Shown here piece by piece: positions 16,938-25,231 of a stretch of 33,112 nucleotides of DNA. Origin of the DNA: Verrucomicrobiota bacterium (GTDB lineage: Bacteria; Verrucomicrobiota; Verrucomicrobiia; Limisphaerales; Fontisphaeraceae); NCBI GenBank assembly GCA_037139415.1, contig JBAXGN010000080.1, positions 1-33,112 of the forward strand, given 5' to 3'. Every line of letters starts with the position of its first letter. Position 1 is the first letter of the stretch. The notes beneath the pieces are model-generated. The model was not told the DNA's origin. It saw only the letters and a list, made by a program, of their open reading frames with translations, and made no database searches. The position numbers and the translations under genes are program-made.

Positions 16938-19253
16938 ATGACCGACCCCGCCATTACTCCCGAACTGGTGCAGAAGCACGGATTAACCCCCGACGAATTC
17001 GCGCAGATCAAACAGATCCTTGGCCGCGAGCCCTCGTACACCGAGTTGGGCATCTTCTCGGTGATGTGGAGCGAGCATTGCTCCTATAAGAACACCCGCC
17101 CGCTGCTCAAGACGTTCCCCACCAAGTCGCCCAAGATCCTCGTGGGCGCCGGCGAGGAGAACGCCGGCATTATTGATATCGGCGACGGTCTGTGCATCGC
17201 CTTCAAGATGGAATCGCACAACCATCCCAGCGCGGTCGAGCCCTTCCAGGGCGCGGCCACGGGCGTCGGCGGCATTGTGCGCGATATTTTCACCATGGGC
17301 GCGCGGCCGGTCTGCGCGATTGATTCGTTGCGGTTCGGTGAACTGTCCTCCCCGGAAGTGCGCCGCCTGTTCAGCGGCATCGTCAGTGGCATCGCCCATT
17401 ACGGCAATTGCTTTGGTATCCCGACGATTGCCGGCGAGGTGTATTTCGACAAATCGTACGAAGGTAATCCGCTCGTCAACGTGTTCTGCCTGGGCGTGCT
17501 GCGCCACAGCCAGATTGCGCGCGGCGCCGCCAAGGGCGTCGGCAACCCGGTCTTTTACGTCGGCCCGGCCACCGGGCGCGATGGCCTGGCGGGCGCGGCC
17601 TTCGCGTCGCAGGATCTCACCGAGGCTTCCGCTGAGAAACAGCGCGGCGCGGTGCAGGTGGGCGATCCCTTCATGGAAAAGCTGGTCGCGGAAGCCTGTT
17701 TGGAACTGCTGGCCACCGATGCTGTGGCGGGCATCCAGGACATGGGCGCGGCGGGCTTGACCTGTTCCACCTGTGAGACGGCGGCTCGCGCCGGCACGGG
17801 CATCGAGATCGAGCTGGCCAAGGTGCCGCAGCGCGCGCCCAACATGAGCAGTTACGAGATCATGCTCAGCGAATCGCAGGAGCGCATGTTGATCATCGTC
17901 AAGAAGGGCCGCGAAGCTGAAGTTCAGCGCATTTTCGACAAATGGGATTTGCCGTGGGCCCAGATCGGCACGGTCACGGATACCGGCCGCATGGTGGTCC
18001 GCTGGAACGGCAACGTGGTGGCCGATGTCCCTGCCGCCAAGCTGGCCAATGACGCGCCGATTTACCATCGGGAATCCTGCGAGCCCGCTTATTTCAAGGA
18101 AGTCCGGGCTTTCACGTTGGATATGGTGGCGGATACCACCGATCCCTTGGCGAACCTCACCGCGCTGATGGGCTGGCCGACGATCGCTTCCAAGAATTGG
18201 GTTTATCGCCAGTACGACCACATGGTGCGCGACGGCTCCGTCGTGTGCCCGGGCTCGGACGCCGCCGTGATCCGCATCAAGGCCGATTCCCTGCCGGTGC
18301 TCCCGGCGGATTCCCCGCTGAACAACGTGCCGGTGCCGGAGAAGTTCGTGGCGATGACCACCGATTGCAACGCGGGCTACGTGTACCTCGATCCGTACGA
18401 GGGCGGCAAGATCGCCGTCGCCGAGGCGGCCCGCAACCTGGCCTGCTCCGGCGCAACGCCGCTGGGCGTGACGGATAACCTGAATTTCGGCAACCCGCAC
18501 AACCCCGAGCTGTTCTATCAGCTCAAGGAATCCGTGCGCGGCCTGGGCGAAGCCTGCCGATTCCTCGACACCCCGATCACCGGCGGCAATTGCAGTCTCT
18601 ACAACCAGAGCCCGGCGGGTCCGATTGACCCCACGCCGACGGTCTGCATGGTCGGGCTGATTGAGAAGCCCGAGCACATCACCACCCAGTATTTCAAGGA
18701 CAAGGGCGACGCGATCGTGCTGCTGGGCGACGCGGTGGACTTCTCCGATGCGCTCCAGGGTTTGGGCGGCTCGGCCTTCCTGCAAGTTGTTCACGGCAAA
18801 AAGACGGGCACGCCGCCGAAGTGCGAACTTGCCAAGGAAAAGATGCTGCACGACGCCTTGCGCACGCTGATCAAGGCGGGGCTCGTGAAGAGCGCACATG
18901 ATTGCAGTGAGGGCGGCTTGGCTGTGGCCCTGGCGGAGAGCTGCGTCTCGCAGCAGACCGCGCGGCACACCCCGCGCCTGATCGGCGCGCAGATTAATTT
19001 CATCAAGCTCAAGGGCGTGCGGTTGGACGCGCTGCTGTTCGGGGAAACCCAGAGCCGCGCCGTCATCACCACCACGGCGGAGAATGCGGCCAAGGTCATC
19101 GAGCAGGCCAAGCAGCTTGGCGTCCCGGCGGTGCTCATCGGCAAAGTGGGCGGCCAAGCCCTCAAGATCAAGACCGGCAAAGGCACCTTCACCTGGTCCC
19201 TGGAGAAGCTCCACGACCGCTGGTGGAACAGCATCGCCCAGGCGATGCGCTAA
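16938..19253 (+). CDS. purL: Phosphoribosylformylglycinamidine synthase subunit PurL
   Basis: A 771-residue small-type PurL, the ATP-dependent synthase subunit. Early residues carry [20 protein letters not shown], then [37 protein letters not shown], the nucleotide and substrate-binding region of the PurM/PurL fold. The second half repeats the fold with [26 protein letters not shown] and GGNCSLYNQ, and ends with [18 protein letters not shown] 16938 gives the expected N-terminus; TTG 16917 would add seven residues. It is longer than many small PurLs (about 720-760) but much shorter than the fused form, which fits the separate purS and purQ just upstream. A long antisense open frame here is a composition effect. 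Confidence 0.96.
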   Translation: MTDPAITPELVQKHGLTPDEFAQIKQILGREPSYTELGIFSVMWSEHCSYKNTRPLLKTFPTKSPKILVGAGEENAGIIDIGDGLCIAFKMESHNHPSAVEPFQGAATGVGGIVRDIFTMGARPVCAIDSLRFGELSSPEVRRLFSGIVSGIAHYGNCFGIPTIAGEVYFDKSYEGNPLVNVFCLGVLRHSQIARGAAKGVGNPVFYVGPATGRDGLAGAAFASQDLTEASAEKQRGAVQVGDPFMEKLVAEACLELLATDAVAGIQDMGAAGLTCSTCETAARAGTGIEIELAKVPQRAPNMSSYEIMLSESQERMLIIVKKGREAEVQRIFDKWDLPWAQIGTVTDTGRMVVRWNGNVVADVPAAKLANDAPIYHRESCEPAYFKEVRAFTLDMVADTTDPLANLTALMGWPTIASKNWVYRQYDHMVRDGSVVCPGSDAAVIRIKADSLPVLPADSPLNNVPVPEKFVAMTTDCNAGYVYLDPYEGGKIAVAEAARNLACSGATPLGVTDNLNFGNPHNPELFYQLKESVRGLGEACRFLDTPITGGNCSLYNQSPAGPIDPTPTVCMVGLIEKPEHITTQYFKDKGDAIVLLGDAVDFSDALQGLGGSAFLQVVHGKKTGTPPKCELAKEKMLHDALRTLIKAGLVKSAHDCSEGGLAVALAESCVSQQTARHTPRLIGAQINFIKLKGVRLDALLFGETQSRAVITTTAENAAKVIEQAKQLGVPAVLIGKVGGQALKIKTGKGTFTWSLEKLHDRWWNSIAQAMR

Positions 19254-19262
19254 GCGGCCGTT

Positions 19263-19315
19263 GTTTTGGAGTACGGCGGCAAGGTGGGGTAAAGAGGCCG
19301 CGACGCCGTTTTGGA
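19263..19315. repeat. Short element flanked by 8-bp direct repeats
   Basis: Just after purL, GTTTTGGA occurs at 19263-19270 and again at 19308-19315, enclosing a GC-rich 37-bp core with GGCGGCAAGG and GGCCGCGACGCCG. Length, direct repeats and intergenic position fit a small dispersed genomic element. I have a vague, unverified impression that similar stretches recur between genes in related genomes. No coding potential is seen in 19254-19444. Confidence 0.3.
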
Positions 19316-19444
19316 TCAGCGCGCTCAAACCAGCCCCGCCACCATTGCGGCGCAAACCTCCACGCGAGCTGCCCACCGGAAAATCCAAGGAAACGGTCCC
19401 GGTAGGCCCGAAAACGGGTGGTTGGGCACTTTGTTCCGAGCGGC

Positions 19445-19667
19445 GGAACACGTGTTCCGTCGGATGGGACAAAGTTCCGGGGCATGGAACATGTGTTCCG
19501 TCGCATGAGACACGTGTCTCACCGGTTGGGACACGTGTTCCGCCGGATGGAACACGCTCCCGGCCCATGAAACACGTGTCTCGGCCCATGGAACACGTGT
19601 CTCGGCCCATGGAACACGTGTCTCGGCCCATGGAACACGTGTCTCGGCCCATGGAACACGTGTCTCA
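19445..19667. repeat. Array of eleven 21-bp palindrome-containing repeats
   Basis: Units begin at 19445, 19466, 19486, 19507, 19528, 19549, 19569, 19590, 19611, 19632 and 19653. The period is 21 bp, with two steps of 20 bp. Each unit has a 14-bp palindrome-like core, GGAACACGTGTTCC at 19445-19458 being perfect, followed by a 7-bp link. Later cores read GGAACACGTGTCTC or GAGACACGTGTCTC, and the link in the last five is GGCCCAT. The second unit (AAAG instead of ACGTG) and the sixth (centre shortened) are degraded. The last four units are nearly identical while the first six vary, which suggests growth by recent tandem duplication at the right end. It is not a CRISPR because the links are too short and not unique. 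The function is unknown. Confidence 0.9.
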
Positions 19668-19668
19668 T

Positions 19669-19892
19669 GGGGTGGAAAGTGGTTTTGACCGTTTGGCTCG
19701 CCCGGAATAGGTTCCCAGCCATGCGCTCACTGGAATTACGATGAGTCGTTACGCTGCCGCCTTGGGGTTGGCAGCTCGGGACGGAACCGGGAGAAGAAAT
19801 AAACGGGTGGTCCGGCCTCGGATTGCGGTTTAAATCACAACCTCCCCTGAAAACTTGCGCTGCACCTTAAAAGTGGGCTAGATTAGTTGGCG
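19669..19892. other. Intergenic stretch between the repeat array and the small gene
   Basis: A degenerate twelfth repeat may begin at 19669 (GGGGTGGAAAG). The rest holds no supported gene. TTGCGC (19855-19860), 18 nt and TAGATT (19879-19884) could be a weak promoter for the following small gene. No ribosome binding site of note is visible. Confidence 0.3.
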
Positions 19893-20093
19893 ATGACACC
19901 TGAAGCGGCATTGGCAAAACAGATTGAACGATATCGGCAAATGACGGGGGAAGAGCGCCTCGACATTGCATTGCGTTTGCACGAACTGGCATGCGATCTT
20001 GCCCGGGAAGGTATCCGTCGTCAAAAGCCCGATGCCACCCCGGAGGAAGTCGATGGATTTTTGATTAAACGCCTGCAATTGGTACGGCAATGA
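19893..20093 (+). CDS. Small helical protein of a nucleotidyltransferase-linked two-gene module
   Basis: A 66-residue helical protein with the pattern KQIERYRQMTGEERLDIALRLHELACDLAREGIRRQKPDATPEEVDGFLIKRL (written without gaps it spans residues about 9-61). Small proteins with Arg-Tyr-x-x-Met-(T/S)-x-x-x-Arg-(L/A) ... Leu-His-(E/D) ... REGIR recur directly upstream of AbiEii-like/minimal nucleotidyltransferase genes in Planctomycetes, Cyanobacteria and Verrucomicrobia, from memory. ATG 19893 is chosen over TTG 19887. Its stop overlaps the next start by 4 nt (ATGA), typical of such pairs. The partner here is broken, so this gene may be a leftover. Confidence 0.6.
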   Translation: MTPEAALAKQIERYRQMTGEERLDIALRLHELACDLAREGIRRQKPDATPEEVDGFLIKRLQLVRQ

Positions 20094-20342
20094 TAACCGA
20101 ACGTGACCTGTTGGAGTAAGGAGCCAGCTTGGATCGCCACACCCGAAGATGTGATTTTACACAAGCTCTTTTGGAATCAGATCAGCCCCTCTGATCGTCA
20201 ATTGGGTGATGCTGCTGGAGTTGTGGCCATTCAAAACGATACACTTGATCTGGCTTACCTGCATCGTTGGGCCAAAGAACTGAATGTAACTTCGAAACTC
20301 GACGATTTGTTGCAAGGGAAAATCCGGCCCAAACAATCATGA
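20090..20342 (+). pseudogene. Nucleotidyltransferase-like gene with its middle deleted
   Basis: ATG 20090 begins MITERDLLE and meets TAA at once. In another frame, from about 20121, the sequence resumes as WIATPEDVILHKLFWNQ, then SDRQLGDAAGVVAIQ and LDLAYLHRWAKELNV, and ends at 20342. Known proteins of this family begin with a similar (T/E)RDLLE helix and end with ATPEDVIL.KL.W ... SDRQW.D..GVL ... LD..YLRRWA. The catalytic nucleotidyltransferase core in between (Gly-Ser ... Asp-x-Asp, roughly 110-130 residues) is missing. So the N-terminal tip and C-terminal end are kept, but a large internal deletion with a frame change has removed the active site. The intact family resembles minimal nucleotidyltransferases of toxin-antitoxin type. 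Confidence 0.6.
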
Positions 20343-20506
20343 GCAGACTGTGGTTTCGGATTTAGCCCAACCCGCTTACCTCTCATTCCCCTTCTTATCC
20401 TGCACACTGGTTTCTGCGGAACCAGGCGTCTTATTGGCCGCCAGCCGGTCCTCGTGCAGGTTCGTTATACGATGCTTCGTTTCATATTCGGTCCTTTCAA
20501 GTTTGG

Positions 20507-22231
20507 TTACCAATGCCTGGCTTTCGCCTCACGATAAAGCTGCGCCAGTTGCGAGGGCGTGACGAACACCATGTCCGGGTCGCGCTGTTCGTAAATGCGC
20601 GCCAGGTCATCCATATTGAAAGTCCAGCAGTGGACAAATCCGTTCACAAAGGCCGGACGTTGTGCGCCGACCTGCTCCCGAATTTCCCGCAGAAACCCTT
20701 CCTTGCCGTAGCGCCAACTCGTCACTGAGCGAAAGACCGGCATCCCCGATGGGAGCGAGTACGTCAGGTTGGTGATTCCCGAGCGCCCGGAGTACCGCCC
20801 CATATCGGCAAACATGCTGTGGCAGAAGGGCAGGGCACTGGCAAAGCGAGTGACGTTCTCATCGCTGCCCCCGACCGTGCGGATGGTGCGCTGACCCAGG
20901 GGCTCCATCAGCCGCCGCGTCCATTCGAGGTAGCCGGACCACACTTTTTCGCGGTCCACATACGCCTCCGCGTAATGATCCGGCTGCATGTAACCGGCCC
21001 CGGAGACATCGGCAAAAAATTCCGTGGCCGGCGTGGCATGCTCGAAATACCACTGGGCAAGCCCGGGCTGCAACTCCCGAATCGCCGGCCCCATCCCGAA
21101 TGCCAGCGGGAACTTACCAAAGGCGGCATGCTCAAAATACCCCCGGTAAAATCGCGGCCAGAGAATCTGGTTGTCGCCGTCGGACATGGCCAGCGCGATA
21201 TACATCTTGTCGCACGCCAGCGCGGGGGCGGGCGGTGCCTTGGGTGGTTCCAGCCGTTCAACCCGAAAGCCGCTTAACATCGAGTAGTTGCCGCCATGAT
21301 TATTGCAAACCAGCGACTTTCCGTAGCGGCTCAGCAATTCCACCCCAGGCGGTTCGCCCATGCCCTCACCTTTGCCATGCGCCGGAAAGCCGACGCACAC
21401 CCCGTTCACCGGTAGCTCGGAGAGAATCCTGGCCATCAGCCGATGCTCCGCCAGCCGGTCCGCGCCGGGCTTGGCTTCCTCCTCGGCCCCGGCCACCCAG
21501 AACATCAGCGCCCGCCATTGGTACCCGTAGTCGAAGGTGCCGAACCGCAGCAGCCCGGGATGCCGGAAATCGCAGAGGTGCGGGTTCAGCTTGCCTTTGT
21601 AGTTATCCCACAGCCATTGCAGGCCCTCGGCGTATGTCTTGAAGCGTCCGCGCAAATCCACTTTCACGGGCAGGCCCAGCCGGGCTGCCAGTTTCGGCGA
21701 AGCGACAATCAAATCGTCACACGCCGCGACATTCACTGCCAGCAGATCGCCGCGAAAGAGCTGCTCATCCGGGATCACCGCCCCCTTCACCGCCGCGCCG
21801 AACTGCTGAAACAGCACGGGCCAGTTGGTGACGGTCTCAATCCGGTCCACGTGTCCCTTGGCCTTGTGCCAATCCATCCAGAAGGGATCCTCGTTGTTGC
21901 GGATCAGCCACAGGCGCGGCTGTTCCCGCGCCACCAACCCCTGCAAACAGGTGAGCGCCACCCGCTCATCGGATTTCAATCCGTTCAGCGATACTGCCAG
22001 CGCCTCCCGGGCCGGCGGCTTGGATTTTGGCAGAAAGGTGTCACCCCAATTGCGCGGCGCTTCCTTCACGGTCAACCCCGCCGGCAGATCGGTGGGTCTC
22101 ACGGGTTTGCTTTTGGCTTTTGTCGGGGTGGGCTTGTCCGCCGCATGGATGACGGACGTGACTAATAACAATACTGCGGCCAAGCGCGTATAACGCTGAA
22201 AATTGGCAATGTTCGAGAGAAAGTGTCGCAT
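20507..22231 (-). CDS. Secreted GxGYxYP-family protein (putative glycoside hydrolase-like)
   Basis: A 574-residue protein starting MRHFLSNIANFQRYTRL, followed by a hydrophobic stretch and VIHAADK, a good signal peptide with cleavage near residue 30. The N-terminal part (about 75-330) fits the GxGYxYP N-terminal domains, with GLKSDERVALTCLQGLVAREQPRLWL and a SDGDN motif at 350-354. The C-terminal part carries the name-giving motif as GAGYMQP at 411-417, with Gln where Tyr is usual. The family is thought to have a TIM-barrel hydrolase-like fold but no firmly known reaction, as far as I recall. ATG 22231 is chosen because the 23 residues before it, from 22300, precede the signal peptide. hypE lies 111 bp upstream on the same strand; no functional link is evident. 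Confidence 0.8.
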   Translation of the reverse strand: MRHFLSNIANFQRYTRLAAVLLLVTSVIHAADKPTPTKAKSKPVRPTDLPAGLTVKEAPRNWGDTFLPKSKPPAREALAVSLNGLKSDERVALTCLQGLVAREQPRLWLIRNNEDPFWMDWHKAKGHVDRIETVTNWPVLFQQFGAAVKGAVIPDEQLFRGDLLAVNVAACDDLIVASPKLAARLGLPVKVDLRGRFKTYAEGLQWLWDNYKGKLNPHLCDFRHPGLLRFGTFDYGYQWRALMFWVAGAEEEAKPGADRLAEHRLMARILSELPVNGVCVGFPAHGKGEGMGEPPGVELLSRYGKSLVCNNHGGNYSMLSGFRVERLEPPKAPPAPALACDKMYIALAMSDGDNQILWPRFYRGYFEHAAFGKFPLAFGMGPAIRELQPGLAQWYFEHATPATEFFADVSGAGYMQPDHYAEAYVDREKVWSGYLEWTRRLMEPLGQRTIRTVGGSDENVTRFASALPFCHSMFADMGRYSGRSGITNLTYSLPSGMPVFRSVTSWRYGKEGFLREIREQVGAQRPAFVNGFVHCWTFNMDDLARIYEQRDPDMVFVTPSQLAQLYREAKARHW

Positions 22232-22342
22232 TCTTATGCTTCTTTGAATTTCGTGTGCGCGAATTTCGGCTCTCGCCGCCAGAGGATGCCATAAGTACAC
22301 ATATTCAGCCCCATAATAGTTACCGGCGGCTCTGAAATCGGG

Positions 22343-23389
22343 TTAGCAGATTCTTGGTAATTGCTCTCCGCTGAGCATATCCACGACTCGCAGTGCGCCA
22401 ATCCGGCTGCGCAAGTGGACCCGTCCGCGTCCGGTTTGCGTCACGCGTCCGGCCACGCAGGCCTCCCGTCCGTGGGGATGCGCGCGCATCACCGCCAGCG
22501 CGGCGTCCGCTTGGCTTTCAGGCACGAACAAGACCATCCGGCCTTCATTCGCCACATACAACGGGTCAAAGCCCAGAATTTCACACGCTCCGCGCACATC
22601 CTCACGCACTGGAATGGCCGTTTCCTCGATCTGCATGTCCAGCCCGGCAGCCTCGGCGATTTCGATCAGGCCGCTGGCCATCCCGCCGCGCGTCAGGTCA
22701 CGCAGACAATGCAGTTCGATCTTGGCATCGAGCAGTTGCATCACCAGTTCGCCCAGCGGGGCGGTGTCGCTTTCAATCGTCGTCTCGAAGGCCAATCCCT
22801 CGCGCACCGCCATGATCGCAATGCCGTGCCGTCCCAGATCGCCATTCAGCAGAATGACATCTCCAGGCTTGACGCTGGAAGGTGCGATAGTCAGCGGCGT
22901 CTCGACGATGCCGATGCCGGCGGTGTTGATGTAAATGCCGTCCCCCTTGCCTTTGTCCACCACCTTGGTGTCGCCGGTGACCAATTGCACCCCGGAGTTC
23001 AAGGCAGCCTGTCGCATGGATTGCACCACGCGCCACAGGGTCTCCATGGGGAACCCCTCTTCCAGGATGACGCCGGCGCTCAGGTATTTCGGGCGGGCAC
23101 CGCACATGGCCAGATCATTTACCGTACCATGGATGGCCAGTTGCCCAATGTCGCCCCCTGGAAAAAAGATTGGACGCACCACGTATGAATCCGTGGAAAA
23201 GGCAACCCGTACACCATTCAAATCCAGCACCGCGCCGTCTTGGCGGCGATCCAGCGCCGGGTTGTCGAACGCGGGCAGGAACATCTTTTCGATTAAATGA
23301 TGCGAAAGCTTGCCGCCGCCGCCATGCGCCAGCAGCACCTGCGGATACTCCGATTTAGGAATCGGACAACTCATTTCAGTCAAATCCAT
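22343..23389 (-). CDS. hypE: Hydrogenase maturation protein HypE (carbamoyl dehydratase)
   Basis: A 348-residue PurM-like protein that dehydrates a carbamoyl group carried on its C-terminal cysteine to make the cyanide ligands of NiFe hydrogenases. Marks are the N-terminal [79 protein letters not shown] and the diagnostic end GEQLPRIC with terminal Cys348. All key parts are present, so it should be active with HypF. No hypF, hypC, hypD, hypA/B or hydrogenase gene is in the window, which is unusual since hypE normally sits in a hyp cluster. It is divergent from nadE across 159 bp. Confidence 0.92.
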   Translation of the reverse strand: MDLTEMSCPIPKSEYPQVLLAHGGGGKLSHHLIEKMFLPAFDNPALDRRQDGAVLDLNGVRVAFSTDSYVVRPIFFPGGDIGQLAIHGTVNDLAMCGARPKYLSAGVILEEGFPMETLWRVVQSMRQAALNSGVQLVTGDTKVVDKGKGDGIYINTAGIGIVETPLTIAPSSVKPGDVILLNGDLGRHGIAIMAVREGLAFETTIESDTAPLGELVMQLLDAKIELHCLRDLTRGGMASGLIEIAEAAGLDMQIEETAIPVREDVRGACEILGFDPLYVANEGRMVLFVPESQADAALAVMRAHPHGREACVAGRVTQTGRGRVHLRSRIGALRVVDMLSGEQLPRIC

Positions 23390-23548
23390 TGCCGCGGTAG
23401 CGTACCATGATGCCCACCGGGGGCAAATAGCAAAACCGCAAAGATCAACGAGTCACTGATACCTGTGAATGACTCACCTACTGCTGCTTTCCCCACTGCT
23501 CCATTTGATTGACGTTTGCCATCGGCTATGGACAATAGGCCGCGAGCT
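23390..23548. promoter_or_regulatory. Divergent intergenic region between hypE and nadE
   Basis: This 159-bp gap separates two outward-facing genes and should hold promoters for both. I see no clear -35/-10 pair, operator or riboswitch. TTG 23516 and ATG 23528 are in frame with nadE, so the true gap may be a little shorter. Confidence 0.3.
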
Positions 23549-25186
23549 ATGAAAATCGCGATTGCTCAAATTAATACGACGGTGGGCGACTTTGCGGGGA
23601 ACCAGCAGAAAATCCTCGCCGCCTATCGCCGTGGCGTGGAGGCAGGCGTGGAGGTGGTGGTCTTTCCCGAATTGGCGACCACCGGCTATCCGCCGCGCGA
23701 CTTGCTGGGCCGGCGGCAGTTCGTGGAGAAGAACCTGGAACTACTTCAGACCTTGGCCACCGCCACCGGCAAGACCGGATTGATCGTGGGTTTTGTGGGG
23801 AAACATGAGAAGCGCCCGGGCCGCGAGGCCACCAATAGCGTCGCGCTGTTGCAGCATGGGCAGGTGCTGGCCACGCGCGGCAAGATGCTGCTGCCCACCT
23901 ATGATGTCTTTGATGAGGATCGTTATTTCGAGCCGGCCCATGATAATACGCCGGTCTCGTTCAATGGCCGCCTGGTCGGCCTGACGATTTGCGAGGATGT
24001 CTGGAACGATGAGGATTTCTGGCAGGACCGCCGTTATCGCCGCAACCCGGCGGTGGAACTGGCCGAGGCTGGCGCGGAGATCATTTTCAATTGCTCGGCT
24101 TCCCCCTGGAACCTTGGGAAGAATCAGACTCGCTACGAAATGATCCGGAGTCTGGCGGATAAGATTCAGATCCCGGTCGCCTATTGTAATTTGATCGGCG
24201 GCAATGACGAGTTGGTCTTTGACGGAGATAGCCTGGTGTTTAACGGCGCAGGCCGGTTGGTCGCGCAGGGTGCCAGTTTCCAGGAAGACTTTCTGGTGGT
24301 GGATATTGCCCAAGCCCCCGCGATTGCCTTTAACGTGCCGGTGGCGGAGCAATTGGTGCATGACGCACTGGTGCTGGGTTTGCGCGATTACTTGCACAAA
24401 TGCGGGTTCAAGTCCGCCGTGTTGGGTTTGAGCGGCGGGATTGATTCCGCGCTGACCGCCTGCTTGGCGGTGACGGCGCTTGGCCGGGAAAATGTGCGCG
24501 GGTTCTCGTTGCCCTCACAGTATTCGTCCCAAGGGAGTTTGGACGACGCCCGCGTGCTGGCACAGAATCTCGGCATTCAATACGACGTGATTCCGATCCA
24601 ACCGGCGTTCCTCGCGGCCAAAGGGCAGTTGAAGGACGTCTTCGCCGGGCGAGCCGAGGATGTCACCGAGGAAAATATTCAGGCCCGCCTGCGCGGCGTC
24701 ATGTTGATGGCGATTTCCAACAAGTTCGGAGCGCTCCTGCTGACCACCGGCAATAAAAGTGAAACGGCGGTGGGTTACTGCACGCTGTACGGCGATATGT
24801 GCGGGGGATTGTCGGTCATCAACGATGTGCCCAAGCAGATGGTGTATCGCCTTTCCCGCTGGATTAATCGCGAGCGCGAAATCATCCCGCTGGATTCCAT
24901 CACCAAACCGCCGTCTGCCGAGTTGCGCCCAAACCAGACGGACCAGGATTCGCTGCCGCCGTATGAAGTGCTGGACGCGATCCTGGAAATGTACGTTGTG
25001 CAGGGCAAGTCGGCGGCGGAAATCCTGGCCTCGGGCTTTGCTGAGGCGGACGTTAAGCGGGTGCTGAAGCTGATTGACATCAGCGAGTACAAACGCCGCC
25101 AAGCCGCGCCCGGATTGAAGGTAACTACCAAGGCGTTCGGCGTCGGACGCCGCGTTCCCATCGCCAATAAATACCGGGAGATATAA
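23549..25186 (+). CDS. nadE: Glutamine-dependent NAD+ synthase
   Basis: A 545-residue two-domain enzyme: the N-terminal nitrilase-fold glutaminase and C-terminal NAD synthetase convert deamido-NAD, ATP and glutamine to NAD+. The glutaminase triad is E41 (FPELATTGYPPRDLL), K112 (RGKMLLPTYDVFDE) and C148 (LTICEDVW). The synthetase P-loop is LGLSGGIDSALTACLAV, with SGGIDS at 295-300, followed by LLTTGNKSETAVGY and the tail EYKRRQAAPGLKVTTKAFGVGRRVPIANKY. ATG 23549 gives the standard N-terminus MKIAIAQINTTVGDF. hemL follows after 45 nt. The use of glutamine rather than free ammonia is clear from the fused domain. Confidence 0.96.
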   Translation: MKIAIAQINTTVGDFAGNQQKILAAYRRGVEAGVEVVVFPELATTGYPPRDLLGRRQFVEKNLELLQTLATATGKTGLIVGFVGKHEKRPGREATNSVALLQHGQVLATRGKMLLPTYDVFDEDRYFEPAHDNTPVSFNGRLVGLTICEDVWNDEDFWQDRRYRRNPAVELAEAGAEIIFNCSASPWNLGKNQTRYEMIRSLADKIQIPVAYCNLIGGNDELVFDGDSLVFNGAGRLVAQGASFQEDFLVVDIAQAPAIAFNVPVAEQLVHDALVLGLRDYLHKCGFKSAVLGLSGGIDSALTACLAVTALGRENVRGFSLPSQYSSQGSLDDARVLAQNLGIQYDVIPIQPAFLAAKGQLKDVFAGRAEDVTEENIQARLRGVMLMAISNKFGALLLTTGNKSETAVGYCTLYGDMCGGLSVINDVPKQMVYRLSRWINREREIIPLDSITKPPSAELRPNQTDQDSLPPYEVLDAILEMYVVQGKSAAEILASGFAEADVKRVLKLIDISEYKRRQAAPGLKVTTKAFGVGRRVPIANKYREI

Positions 25187-25231
25187 CGTTCCTGATCACC
25201 GTACCGCATAAAACTGAACTATTCCCAATCT

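Noticed and set aside
16983-19652. 889-codon minus-strand open frame across purL
   Set aside because: It lies antisense to a clear PurL, has a His/Arg/Ala-rich shadow composition and runs into the repeat array, giving a 7-residue repeat simply because the unit is 21 bp.
19445-19667. CRISPR array
   Set aside because: Links are 7 bp and mostly identical, units are 21 bp and palindromic, and no cas gene is present.
19084-19710. Plus-strand open frame with repeated RPMEHVS units
   Set aside because: It overlaps the end of purL in another frame, and its repeats come only from the 21-bp DNA period; two units with a 1-nt change in spacing break any constant reading frame.
20350-20562. 70-codon plus-strand open frame after the decayed nucleotidyltransferase
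   Set aside because: No ribosome binding site or family pattern, and it runs into the antisense of the GxGYxYP gene.
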